A stretch of DNA of 64,000 nt from positions 9,486,001-9,550,000 of the forward strand of contig NC_003284.9 in assembly GCF_000002985.6 (NCBI RefSeq), written 5' to 3'. A program made the position numbers and the translations under genes. The notes under the pieces were generated by a model. That model was not told the origin of the DNA. It did not search any database and saw only the letters and a list, made by a program, of their open reading frames with translations. This DNA is from Caenorhabditis elegans. Taxonomy: Eukaryota > Nematoda > Chromadorea > Rhabditida > Rhabditidae. Shown here in pieces: positions 1-13,400 of the stretch; the first letter of the stretch is position 1; each line of letters starts with the position of its first letter.

Positions 1-1396
1 ATATAGAAGTTTTCAGAGTTCCTACCTTATAGATCAAAAATGATTTTTTTTTAGTTTAAAAATTGAAAATTGGATAAAAATAACAAGCGCAAAGGAAATT
101 TCTCAAATTTTGATTTATTTTTATCACCATTTGATGAAACTCAAAATGCGTGTGTTAACATATTTAAATGATTTTCTGATAAATTTTTTTTTAATTTCGA
201 AAGAGAAATCGAAACAATAATTGTAAAGCAATATAACAAACTATAGTTTTTATTTGTTTGTATTGCAGAATCGATAGTATTGCACAAAAACACATTCTCG
301 AAAATTAGTACTGCATCCCATTCCTTTTGTTTCTTGAGTCGCCTTAAGAATACGTAAATTTTGAAAACATTTTTTGTTAATTTTTTGATGATTCCTTACA
401 AACTCACAGAAATTTTCAAATAATTATGTTTTTTCATTACAATAACACACTTTCTAGTTTTTGAAAAGTAAAGTTGAAGTTCTTGTAAAAAACTTCAATC
501 TCAAAATGTTAATTTTTAAATTTCATACGGTATACTAATACATCATTACTATATATAAAGCGCTATTTCATTTCATATTGGTGAATTCAGGTTTATACGT
601 TCATAATAAATTTTACACTGTGCAATCTACAATTCCACGCTGACCAGCTATAATTCTAGTTATTTTTATTTTTGGATCTCCGTTTAATTTGTGTTGATTA
701 TCTTAGATTGGCTCACTGTTCACAATCAGGCGATTAGAGAACATGTTAGATATCACTAGATAACAAGATACGCAGACAGAAATATGAAAGGGATCGAGGG
801 AGGCGCCATTGAGCAAATGATTGGAAAACAGTCTTTGTGTGTGAAACGAAACGAGTCTTCCATTTCTCTCACCTTTTCTACCTCAATTTTGGCGGCTGCT
901 GTCGGCAATTGGCAGCAGACCACCGGTCAGATTTAGGGGAGGGGGTATTTTGCCATAGATATATTTATGTTTTTTGAGAAAAAATGAATTGAAATGAGGA
1001 ATGAGGCGAGAAGAAAAAGAGTAAGAACAATACTCTTCAACCTTCACATATCCTTTTTCGGGTTGCCTTGTCATTTCATCGTATCCTTCCTCCACCCTTT
1101 TTTTTTCTATTGGTTTCCTCACACTTTCGACCATCCAATTGGTTTTGCTGTTTTCTTTATTCCAATGTGATGTTTAGCTATTCCCAGACCACACGGTTGT
1201 TCCCTTTGTAATGTTTTTTGCAATCCATTGACCTCGTAAAACTCGTAAACTGCATTGTCTTATATCACTTCACAGTTATTTTATGAATCTCCTCAAATTC
1301 TAACCACACATCATTCCCGAAATCTTTTTTTCCCTTAACTTTATTCCCTTAACTTGACTTATCCTGCACATTTGTAGAGACTCTTTCGGTAATTCG
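1..1396. other. 5' flank upstream of the first gap-2 exon
   Basis: AT-rich DNA with no exon I can support on either strand. A moderately GC-richer, pyrimidine-biased stretch around 830-1140 could be a promoter. A TTTGTAG acceptor-like site ends at 1377, about 20 bases before the first gap-2 ATG, and could serve trans- or cis-splicing. Nothing else recognised. Confidence 0.4.
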
Positions 1397-1442
1397 ATGG
1401 AGACATTTGATATACGACCGTCCAAATATGGCAGTGTGCGTG
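1397..1442 (+). CDS. gap-2: gap-2 alternative first exon A
   Basis: ATG at 1397 opens a 15-codon exon ([15 protein letters not shown]) that ends CGTG|GTAAGT, phase 1. It joins the exon at 10541, which starts with the two bases needed. A TTTGTAG site ends at 1377. This is the most 5' promoter/start I can support and implies a 9-kb first intron. Confidence 0.7.
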
Positions 1443-4400
1443 GTAAGTTTTTCCCACTTTTTTTTACACCGAAGCATGAATATAATCAAATAGTTGCATT
1501 CAATCGTAAATTTATTTACAAATTATGTAATATAATGTATACTTCTTAGTTTGAAACAACCTTTGCAAATGTTCAAACAGTAGATATATTTTTATAGCTG
1601 GCTTATCATTTTTTTTTATATTAAAAAAAAGTTTGGCTCAAAACGGGGCTCGGCGATAATCAACAATTTTGCAAATGCCAAACTTTATAATTGGCGATAA
1701 TAGGTATTCTCGTCAGCCGCCAAATATTGAAAAACTCGACGCCTATCTACTTTTAACAATTTCATAAATGACACACATACGTAAATAAAATAGCGCAAAA
1801 ATAAATACAGCGATCTCAAACTGTAGTGAATATTTTTCACTTCCCGTGTAATGAAAGATTGACAAATGGCTATTGCCGCCCAACTCTGGGGTCAAATATT
1901 TACTATGAATTACACTTAGACACATGGTATTAAGCCTTTGTTGATTGATTAAAAATATTTTGGAACTTAATTGTGAAACTAAATTTTCCTGAAACGTCGC
2001 ATTTTCATCTGTATTTTTTTCTTGAGCAGCATGTCACATGGAATCCTTTTAATTTTTGTTGTACGTTCTCCAAGATTAAATTTTACAAAAATGTGTAAAT
2101 ACCCCAAAAGTAGCTAATGTTTTGCATATTCCATTTGGTTCACCAGATGACTTATTATTGAAAATTCTGAACCGTTGTGAAAAATATCCAATTTCCGGGC
2201 GCCGCTCTTAGTTTTCTACCACCAAATCCTGAGACTTTTTATTACCATCTTTCTTCTTGAACCTCATTTCCTTTTGCCTTCGTTTTCCAGTTATACCATT
2301 GCATTCCATTATCTTGAAAAGTGAAAAACGAACCAGGAATAGAAGCAGAAATGAATAGTTCTTTATTATCTTTTGAAAAAATGCTCAATTTCCTTTCATG
2401 ATATGTAGTATTTCTTTCTGATTCGCAAATTGAGGAAGATGAGAGTATTAATTTCGATTTTTCCGTTCATAATTTTTCTCAATACCATCTCTGGCGAAAT
2501 GAAATGATACTTATTGATTTCAAAACCATTGTCTTCCTATTCCGATTGTTTACCAACTGCTCGTATGAATTAGTTTTTCAATAATGTTTTTTATATTGAA
2601 AACTGGTTTTTGAATTAACTACTGATTATCCTTCTTTAACAAGTGATTATTATTTTGAGATCCTAACAAATTATTTAGTTTAAATTGTTTGTGATTAACA
2701 AATATTAAAGTCATTAAAACAATTTATGTTCTATGCTAGTAAATATGCAACTTCAGCATAATCAAAAGTTCAGAAGTCATTAGATATTTTCAGTGAAATG
2801 ACGTTAGTATTCCCCTGAATAGATTTAATGTCTGTTTATAGCAGAACTCTGAATAGATGTTTGCCGTAAACGTTGAAACAATGATTACAGCTTATCAGAT
2901 TCTCAATAATAGGGTTGAAGTTTGAAAATGTCCGCTGAAAAGGAATTTGAGCGAAACATAACGACATCTGGAGGCGTTCGGAGCCCTACCATTAGTGTGA
3001 CGCGTTGAAAAACTTTTTTTTGCTTGTGCTGAACTGAAATAAAAGTTTCAAAATTGTAGAATTTCAATAGAATTAAAAAGTAACATTTTGTTCTAACAAG
3101 ATTCATGTATAATGCTTTTGAACTTTTTTACTCTGTGACTTTATGTACGTATGAACTTCAGTTACGTGTTGATCGCTAAACACATAAACCTGAAATTCCA
3201 ACAGCTTATGTTTTTGTGATATAAAAATTTGCATTTGCACAAAGCTAGAAAACATCTTCGTTTTAAGTTTACATGAAATACATAGAAGTACATTTAACTT
3301 CCTTTCGTATGTGTTCAATTCACTTTTGTAGGAAAATCAAGTGTTACTATAAGACCAAGGATTTCTAAAACATGATTGATTGTCAATTATGCATAACAAT
3401 TATAAAAAAGTTTGTTCAGGTCTCGGTCACAGAAAAATATTGATAAATATAAACGCGTTTGTTAATTTACAATACTGATGTCTGTGTCATATTTATAACG
3501 TCTTTTGGTGTATTAATATATCTAACATAATTTTGTTTTATTTACCCGTTTCAACAGATTTGAAACATCTGGTATGTCAAAATTAACAACTTAGTATGGT
3601 AACGTACTGAGTCGAACTTTTTCATTTTAGACAAAAACCTAACATCTGTCAATAACGGTATCATAAACAATTTGATAAATGTATTGACCATCCACCGGAA
3701 AATCATAGCGCTTACAGCATCTCTGACACACGAGACCCCGAACCCAAACCACTCATAAATCGTGAAGATGATCGAGAGATGGGTTTGAAAGAGAGGGAAA
3801 AAAGAATAAAAGAGATGAACCTGAGGTTTATCATTTAAACGGAACATACCTCGCCCGTGTTGCCTACCGTTTTCAATTTCACACCTTTTCCGTGAAAATT
3901 TATTTTCTCTGTGGAAATTTGAATAAAGGATTTAGGAGTGAGATTTGAAAGATGAATCGAGGGAATCTCATTTGCATTCTTCTTCATAATCGAGAAAACA
4001 AGAGCGTTCGGATGTGAAGCAAGATATCGAGAAACCTACATCTTAGCTTATCAATTTTATTGATCTGACCCTCTAGGTATGGAAACTTTAATTGCAAACA
4101 ACACAAAGTGAAGACTATGCAATACTATTTTGGTTCTTTTTCAGAAGATATGAAAATCGTATCCGAGTGAGATAAGATCAATTAGCCTTGATGGTTGATA
4201 ACGCTTTTACTCTTATGCAATAGAATTTAAACATTACCATGAATGACGTTAAAGACATTTTCTGAGATTTTATGAAGTTCTAATTTTTAAATACATCACG
4301 CTGAATGAAGACAAAACAACCACAAATCATGGGTCCAAATCTACCAAAAAACTCAGGTGAAATGCGAAGTGCGAGAGCTATGCCATTTCAATCCTTATCA

Positions 4401-7400
4401 TTTGTCATTTATCACATCCTCCATCCGCCTTCTTTCAACAGCTGATAACTTTTTGTTAGACTGCATTTCTCCTCAACTCATCTAACCCGCGGGCACTTCC
4501 GAGTAGCGGGGCAAAAAAAAAACGACTGCACCTCCACGTCTTCTCCCCGATTACAAAGTGAAGGTGGGCGGAGCCAGATGCCGAATTTTGGCAGTCGGTC
4601 AAACGCTCCCGCCGCACACACACTCTCCTTCCGTTGTTTCTTCCTCACGTTTCTGCAACTGGCCTCTCTTCTTCTTTATCTTGCTTCTACTCTCATCGGT
4701 TCCGCCTATTTTGGATCCTTTCCCGCATTTTAACAAAGGACACCCGTGAACTCCTTGAGCTCAAAACAGGTCCTTTCGATATTTCTCCTCCAAAATGGCA
4801 ATCATTAACTACTGCTATATTCCGTTAATGATTATCGGAGAAATTTGGACCTACCTGTGCGTTGCTTACTTTAGCGCCTGTGAAAAAATCAGTGGATTTT
4901 TCCGAAAATGGATGCTATGTTGCTGCCAGAGTGAGCTCAAGAATGAGAATGTGGAAGCCGCGACCGGAACATCAGGAACATCTCCTCCACACTCTGGAGC
5001 ATCAGAAACAGACCGATCACTTGCTACGGAAGGAGAGTTGAAGCCATTCTTAGCTCAACCAGAAGATGTCGAGGAATCAGAGGCTGCAACCAGTTGTGAG
5101 TCACAGATGTAAATTTAACTGGGAAATAACTCATAATTAAAGCTTATACTTACAAATGCAAAAATATTTGTTTTTAACACGTTACTTTGTATTTATTAAT
5201 TGTATCATTTTCTGCATCTTAACTACTCTTGCAATTTGTATTTTGTAAATTGGTCCCCTGTCCTTTCTGCCACCCCGGTTTTTTAGTTATCCAATGGATT
5301 TCCGATCCCTAAAGCCATCAATCTTTTGATCTATACAGCTTTCCCCTTATTTCCTGCTCGATCGATTTTTTTGAACATTGACTTTGCCTGATTTTGAATC
5401 TTGTTTGTTGCTTAATATTCTAAATTTTTTTGAAAAAATCAGTTTCCCTATTCTTTCCGCTGTTTTTTTTTTTACTTTCCTGGCTGAAAATCAAACAGCT
5501 TGCTTAACTATGTGATATGATAAAAAGGATATGTTGCAACTGTGTCTTTTTCTCCCGTTTCCTATATGCCGTGAACTCTTTATCGCTATATCGAGCGACT
5601 ACGCACCGGCAAACTGGTTTTAAATACTCTCTGACATATCATCATTAACATTTTGTCATTTGACGATACTGCGAACGTCATAGAATTTGCTAACACTACT
5701 CATTCATGAAAAACATGATGATGGACTGTTTTACTAACCGAAAGTTGTTTGCTGAGTAATGGCTGAACGGCTGAAATGCTTTTGTATGCGGTGATTAAGA
5801 ATTGAATCGATGTGTGAAAATAATGTGCAGTGGCCCTTGTTGTGTTGACACGGAAAAAAAATGAGAAAAGCTCTTGTAAAATTTGTGGATTGAAAAAAAC
5901 AACATTCTGAATCGTAGCTAGGATATTCATTTTTTGAAAAAGTTGAAGAATTTATGTGTCTCTTGACTTTTTTTTACTTTTCTCTCAAGCCACGTCAGAT
6001 TCTAAATCAAAGCTGAAACATAACCAGAAAAATCTAGGAATCTAAAATAAGACTGCCCAAGTAGTTCTTCCATGAAAAACGGAATAATGAAGTCTAGGAA
6101 GCCTTCATCAAAGCAGTTGTCCTTGCGGAATAAGGAAAAAAGCTAAATGAGATGGTGTGTCCGAATTGAATTGCTCTCTGTTGAAAATAGGAGAAAATGG
6201 AAGAAAATGGAAAAATTGACATGAAGGATGGCGGAAAAAAAAACAAAATGGTTTACTTCAGTTTAAGGGCCACAAAACGGAGAGCCTTTGTTGCCTCATT
6301 GTTTTTCATTATTTCCCAACTCCATTCTGAGACTTTCAACTGGAAGAAATCGGTGCATCTACCTTTACTGCTACTTTTCTTTTCCCATTTCTATAACTTT
6401 TAGGTTTTCGTTACAAAATTTGTATTTCCTCTAACTTTTTCAAATTACTCTTGTGGTCCGATCCATCATAAAATGACGTTTTTCGATAATAATACCAATG
6501 CTCTCTCAAAATTTATGACCGTTTTCTTCATGTTTTGCTTTTGTTTTTAATGCTCTTCGTATGAACTTATATAGCAAGGAGCCAAAAGTGGAGTTAGAGC
6601 TGCAAAAAGAAAAGAGTCCAGCGTTTCAAAATAAAGTTCGTAGAACCTGGGGGAGTCCATTATCAGAAACAATGTATATGGAACTGAGTCGTCTAATTAG
6701 ATTACTTTGGTATTGAGGGCATTCCTTTTTCGAAAATTTATTTTAAGCTAATATACAGTATTTGCTCATTGTTTTAATGTGCATTGGTAGACAGAAGCAA
6801 AAAAAAAATTTTTTAAACACACAAGGCAGGAATGATGTCTTCAACTAAGTTTTAGATAACTATCAATATCAAACATTAGCACAACTGTTACCAAGGTATA
6901 CACAGTTTAATGCTACTCTTTTTAGTCATGCTGCTGCAAAAGATTCAGCAAAATTCTAACTTGCTAATATACATTTTGAAATTAAATGGAACTTAACTGA
7001 GATTTTTTGTAATATTATAGCTAAAGCTTGACAACTTTTAACAAATTATTCAAGAACTGTATGCTCTTATTATGTGTTCACTGTTTATGTATGCTTCTAC
7101 ATTTTAAATATGCATCAGTTATACAACAAATTGCACTTTTGATAATTTTGTACTCATTTGGGACTGAATGACTTTTTACAGTTGTAGATGTTTTTAGATG
7201 TTGCAAAAAATGTTTGAAATAATTTCAATAAATTTTTCATTTTCTGATTTTAAAATCTAATTGGGAAAACATGATTTATATTGTACATAAGAAAGATCGC
7301 CTTAAGATTTTTTAATAGAACATTCTTCAAACTTTTTTGATCAAAATAAACATTTTCCGACTTTTTGTAGCTATTTTGTAGCAGACATCAATAATACAAT

Positions 7401-10400
7401 TTTATGATACTCATTTGTGAATTTTGGTTTTCTCAGTTCTCAAAATATCCAATCAGATTCCAACAAAAAGTTTTGCGTTTTTGGGTGGTTTAACAATAGA
7501 CGCGTTTAATTTTTGTAGCCAAATTCAAGTTCCATGAAACCAATAACTTTCCAATCCTAGTTTCCATAAATATCTAGAATAATTGAGAGTCATTCTGAAC
7601 GCAATTCGCGATAAGGCAATTAGAAATCACGCTCATTCGGCACATCGTTCGCACAAACATGTAACCACCATTATACTAATTGAAAATGTAATTGCAATAG
7701 AAACCCTTTATTTTTTCATTTCAAGTTTTTTTCTTGGCAAATGACATTTTTGTGATTGTTGAATAGCGATACTGTAGGCGGTGAAGATAACATGTCGTGT
7801 TCCCCTTTGAGTGATGGTTAGGGTGCGCTTGTCCCGATTCAAGTGGTCACATAAGTGGTACGAGCGTTGGATGAGCAAACGACACAATCAAAAACGAGAT
7901 CTGATATAAAAATTCGTACGATTTGATGTTCCACTCTCGAATCCTTCATGTGCTCAAAAACCTGCAATGGTGAATATATTGTGCTCTGCTTCTTGAAACA
8001 CAAAAACACGAGCAAAAGATCAATAAATAGATAAGTCGAAAAGAAGCATTATTTGCTCTTTTTCTCAGAATTTTTGAACAGTAAATCCGTATAATTATAT
8101 TGGCAGAACACAGAACAAAACATTTTTTTAAAACTTTTCCGATGAGCATCCTTGGGCCAGATTTTATGTGTCCTTGAATTTAGATTGAATCCGATTGGAA
8201 TCTACAAATCTATGTAAATCTAAACAGAGGTTTTGGTTTTTTTTTGACCATCCCATGAGAACCTTTTTAGGCAAATAGAAAGATTGGAAGTAATTCTTGA
8301 ATAATCAATTCTCAGTGCAACCTTGCAATTTGATGAGATTCCATAATGGATCACAAAATAGACAAAAAAGTAACTTTGATTTTCTTAAATGCAATCATTT
8401 ATTGCTGCAATCCACGGTACGCGTAGACATTGTAATTTTTTAATATCATTGAAGATTGAATATATTTTATATTTCATAGCAAATACTATTGGGGTACCGT
8501 TTGCAAAATATATTAGTGGTTGATTATTCCATCAGCGCCAAGTGAGCGTTTCCAATTTAAACTTTCCAACGTTCTTGAATAGAAGTTGCCTGTAGATGTG
8601 TAAAAAGGTGTGAAAATTGAAAGTTGAAGTGTTATTTCACACTTTCACACATTAAAGTTTTCGAACAGATTATTGTTATCATAACGATTATCACCACCTT
8701 CGCCCTTTAACACCGAAAACGTAGGAATGCGAGTAAAATTCTTCATGCCAATTAAGTGTCATTAAGACGCAAGGTGAAAAGGCAGGCAGATGAGATTATT
8801 TGATGCTATCAAACTTATGCATATAGTGACGCAGACTCCATGACAACAATTGCGGCTTAGGTGCCCCGCGCGGAAAGAGCGCGGAAGATGTGTAGGCGAC
8901 CAGAGAGTAAGCCCTCCGTTGAGGCACACTGTATACAGGAGAGTGGGCGGAGTGACAGAGAGGGTAAGAGTGACCATCAAGAACAACGGGCGCTGATGCA
9001 TTTTTCCCTCACTTGCCTCTTCTTCTTTGATTTGAATCGAAAGGAATCGTACACGATTGTCACGGCAGAAGCTTAGATATAAAAAGAGAAGGAGGGATAC
9101 TTAAAGTGAGAGAGAGAAGAACAGAGTGACAGAAAACGGTAGAGAGAAAAGAAGGGGAAGGCCTTCCAGTGCCATTCCTAGATCCCTCCCTTTTTACCAC
9201 CCCGTTCATTAATAATCTTTCTGTCACTTTTCCTCTTTTTCTTCCTCTTTCTCTGATTACCTCCTTCTCTGTGATTCTTGCTGCTGCCACTCTATTATTA
9301 TTATCAGTGATTGGCGTTGCGTGTTGCAAGGCCAAATGTGTTGCGACCACCCACTAACTCCATAGCAACTCTTCATTCGTTTTCCCATTTTTATTTGTTT
9401 GTTTTATAAAAATGAGACGTTATGGAATCTCGCCCTGGTATTCTCAAAGTACGTATTCTCTAAATATTATTCCTGAAGAATATGTGCCACCTGTGGACTA
9501 TGATATCGATTTTCGTGGTAACTTTTCTCGAGTTTTATATGTTTACCTAGGCAAACCTAACATGCTAACACCTTGAAATCAATCTTCAGCGAGTCGGAAA
9601 ATTTATTTTATGTATCTTTTCCGACGAGGAAAAAAAGAAAGAAAAAAACAAGCTTTTTGTCCTGCACTCTTCGGTTCCTGTCTGGGAAAGAATAGGATAA
9701 ACAAATGATAATGCGGTCACGCCGATGGTGTGATGTTTAAGAAAACGTGGCGGGATGATTGATGGAGAAGCTTATCTTACATGATGTATTATAGTCATTC
9801 AATTTTAAAATCATTTTTCACTCGGAACAAATAATGCAAATATCGGAAATCCAGTTATTAAAAACTATAAAGAAGTTTTACAAAATTATATTTTAGTTCT
9901 GCTATATCATTAATTTATTCAAATTTTCAAAAGTTGTGGGGTATATTTTCAAAAGTTAAAGTTAGCGTTGTTAAAATTTTATCCCACTCAAATATGTTGT
10001 TTGATTTTAAAAAATAGATTTTGTTAGAGTTTACTTTTCTAAAAATCAATATTTTTTCTCACAATGAAATTGATCCTAATCACAATATGTGCTTTCAAAC
10101 AATTTTTAAGTTGTAAAAATAAATTACATATCAATGCTTCTTGGTATCATTTTTTGCTATCACGTTTGACAGAAAACTTCACGGTGATCATCTCACCACT
10201 ATCTACTCCTTATTCACATTCGACACCACACTTTAAAACATAATTCTGGATTCATTGGCAATGATGGCTTCAGGTTTCAAATAATGCGATAGGGTTAGAC
10301 ACGTTAATTCAAGCGTTTCTCGCGCGCGCGCACGTCTTCCCGCATTTCTATCTATTGTTTTACTCGCATTTTTGTGATCATAACAAATACCGAGGGAAAT

Positions 10401-13400
10401 AATGTGTGCACAAGTGGGAAATACAAACCGGCACTGGTAGACAACAGTGCACAGGGGCCAAAAAGGTTAAACTTGATGTAGATATGCACGAATACCATTA
10501 ATTACTTGTGCAAATCAACGTCAATCTAATCGATTTTTAGATGCAATCCACGACGAAACGAATTCCGGCGGTGCTCAGGTTGGAGGAGAGTCCTTGGATC
10601 GGAGGGGATGGTCTGGGGCGTCGACTGGAAATAGAACCACATTGACAGCATCAGTGCACAATAATCTGATGAATGGACGGATGTCATCGTCTAGTCACAA
10701 TCTTTCGACTAGGCTGTCCGGATCTACACAGAATTTAAACCAACCTACAAATGCATATGGGGTGAGTGAAAACTTTCAAGTTATATGTAAACTGGTTGTT
10801 TTCAAAACAATATTTAAAGATCAGTGACAACTGATTTTTTAAAGAGGTTGAGATTTTGATGAGATGCATTATAATTACAAAAATTGTTGTATTTTGTTTG
10901 TAACTGACTTTTAAATTTGTCGCAACTCTGGTTGTCTATTGAAGGAAATTCTTAGTATTTTACAGTTTCAAATTGTTGAATAGTTTCCAATCAGCTTCAA
11001 AATTTTCAATGAACAAATATCACAATACCACCTAATATTTCATAATGATGTGGTAAGAAAATACAAGAACGAATTTTCAAAAATAACATTTTTAGCCAAA
11101 GACAGTTTTGTTTATTTAGCATTACTCAAATACTATGCTTGGTTAGTTTGTATTAAATATAACCAATCAAATTCAACAAGATGTTTGTTCTACTTTAAAA
11201 AATAATACTTAGTTAGTCAGTACTTAGACAGCATATGAAATCAATCAAGAGTAGGTGTCAATCATAAATTTCATAAAGTTTTAATCAAATTTTGAAAAAT
11301 CAACTCACTTGAATGCTCGATTAAACTGTAGAAAAACGAGAATTTTTTCAGTTATTTTTTATTTTACCAAAATTTTACCAAAACCGTACTTTCAGTAACG
11401 AAAATACGAAAAGAAAGCAAAAACGTATTTAGGTATTATTTGAAAAAGCACATTCACGCACATTAATATTTTTTGAATGGTGGGAGTGTATGTGGTGACT
11501 CACACAATTGCAAACCACTAACAGTGCCACAAATGGAAAAATACAACTGATAACTGTTTTCTTATGACAAAGCGGCTCGCATACCCGACGAAATGAGAAT
11601 GTTCGACGTGACTCAGTTCTCGGCGAACGATGTCTATATTATTATTAATTCCATGTGGCAATTACAGTTCCCCATCGTGCCACCGGCAAATAACCCATCG
11701 GATTCGTCTGCGTCAGGTCGTATTGCAGTGAGTTTTGAATGGTTTTGTCTAATACCGAACTGGTTTCAAAATTGTGATCAAAAGAAAATTCAAAGAGATC
11801 ATACGATGATCGTGCAAAATTAGTTTAGGTTTCAGTCTAGGAAATATATTATTGTTTAAGAAACCTAGAATGGATATGAATTGTATTGAAATTGAAATTG
11901 TTGGTACTTTCTCTTCGGATTATGTTTTCTTTTTTAGATTGGGAGACAATGATTCCTGAGCCAAAAAAATAATAACTTTTTCATTTTCAACAATTTTTGG
12001 GTACAGCTTCTACTCAAAAACCGAACAGTGAATAATAATTTTGTGTCTTCTTTAAATTCTCACTTGAATTCTTGAGCGAATCAGGAAAACTCATAAAGAC
12101 ATATTTTCAGAATCTCTTATCACGACCGTTCCGTTCAAACCCACTAAAAAGAACAAAGAGTGTGAGCAAAATGGAAAAATCGCTGGCAGAAGCAAATCAA
12201 CAGTGAGTTTTTATCTGTTTGCGTTTGTAATTATTTCATCAACAAATTAAGTATTTTGGTTGAATAGTGAACATAAAAATAATAATGAAACAAAACATTT
12301 GAAACTCGTAAAATCGGTGAGATCAAGAGATATTCGAAACCTTTCATAAGTAACCAATGCTGGACCCCCAGCTGTTTCCACTTGGTTATTGTAATCGTAA
12401 AGCCCAATAATTGGAGGCATTTATCATAGGGCCCATCTCCCCCTCAAAAATCTTTTTCATTTTACATTTCATCTTCCCGCGTTTTTTTGTTTGGTGTCAT
12501 TCACACTTCATCCAAGTGCACGCCTATTGATAAAACACTCCAAAAACTCTTAGTGCAATCTAAATTCTCACTTGTCTTCTGTTTGTTATAAGGTCACAAT
12601 ATGTTTAATACAAGATGTTCCTTTGAATACATTTTTTGAAAACACCAGTTTTTAGTTTTCTTAAAATTAAAATATCAGAAAACATTTTCTCAAAACAAGC
12701 AACTAATTTCTCAAATCAACAACTTATTTGTTCTGAAAGTTGTTGACCTTATTTTTAATTACTACTGAGAATAGATTTTATTTCATCTAGACACCTGAGT
12801 TTTATTACATTCTCACCAACAGAAAAAAAGAAAAACCAAAGGCGCGAGTTTTCCCTAAGATTTTTGAGTTTTCCAGTTTTTTTCTCTAAAACACGTTTTT
12901 AATACACGTACAGAGTGTAGATTTCTATTTCAGAAAAAAACAGAATTTGCGTTTTCCCGGATATTCAAATTTCAATTTTATTTTTGTTTTGCTTTTAATG
13001 GACGCTTCTTTTTACCTATTTGTTTATAGCTAAACAATGTATATATTTTCAATTTTAACAAGCGGAGCAATCTGCAGAAAAGAACACTTTTTTTTTTTAA
13101 GAACACTTTTTGAAACAATTACTGCATTTTTACTAATTTCCTATGTACGATATGTTTTATATTATGTTGTTTGAAATAGTGCGGGCACAACATTTAGAGT
13201 TTTTGTTTTATTTCTAAATTTAATTTATAATCAAGACTACACACCAATATTTTACAAAGTCGTGTTCTACTCTGAAGAAAAGGTTAAACCGATTTTGAAC
13301 AGTCAGTCGCAGCAAAATATAGTGAAAATGTTGGGTTTTTTCAACAACTGGTTTAACTACCTCTTTTCACTTTTAACCCGATTGCATAACCAATTCGAGA

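Noticed and set aside
9169..9357. Hydrophobic 62-residue reading with CC near its end, upstream of gap-2 exon C
   Set aside because: Pyrimidine-rich DNA yields Leu/Ser/Phe-rich readings by composition. It ends at a stop before the real first exon and has no phase-1 donor.
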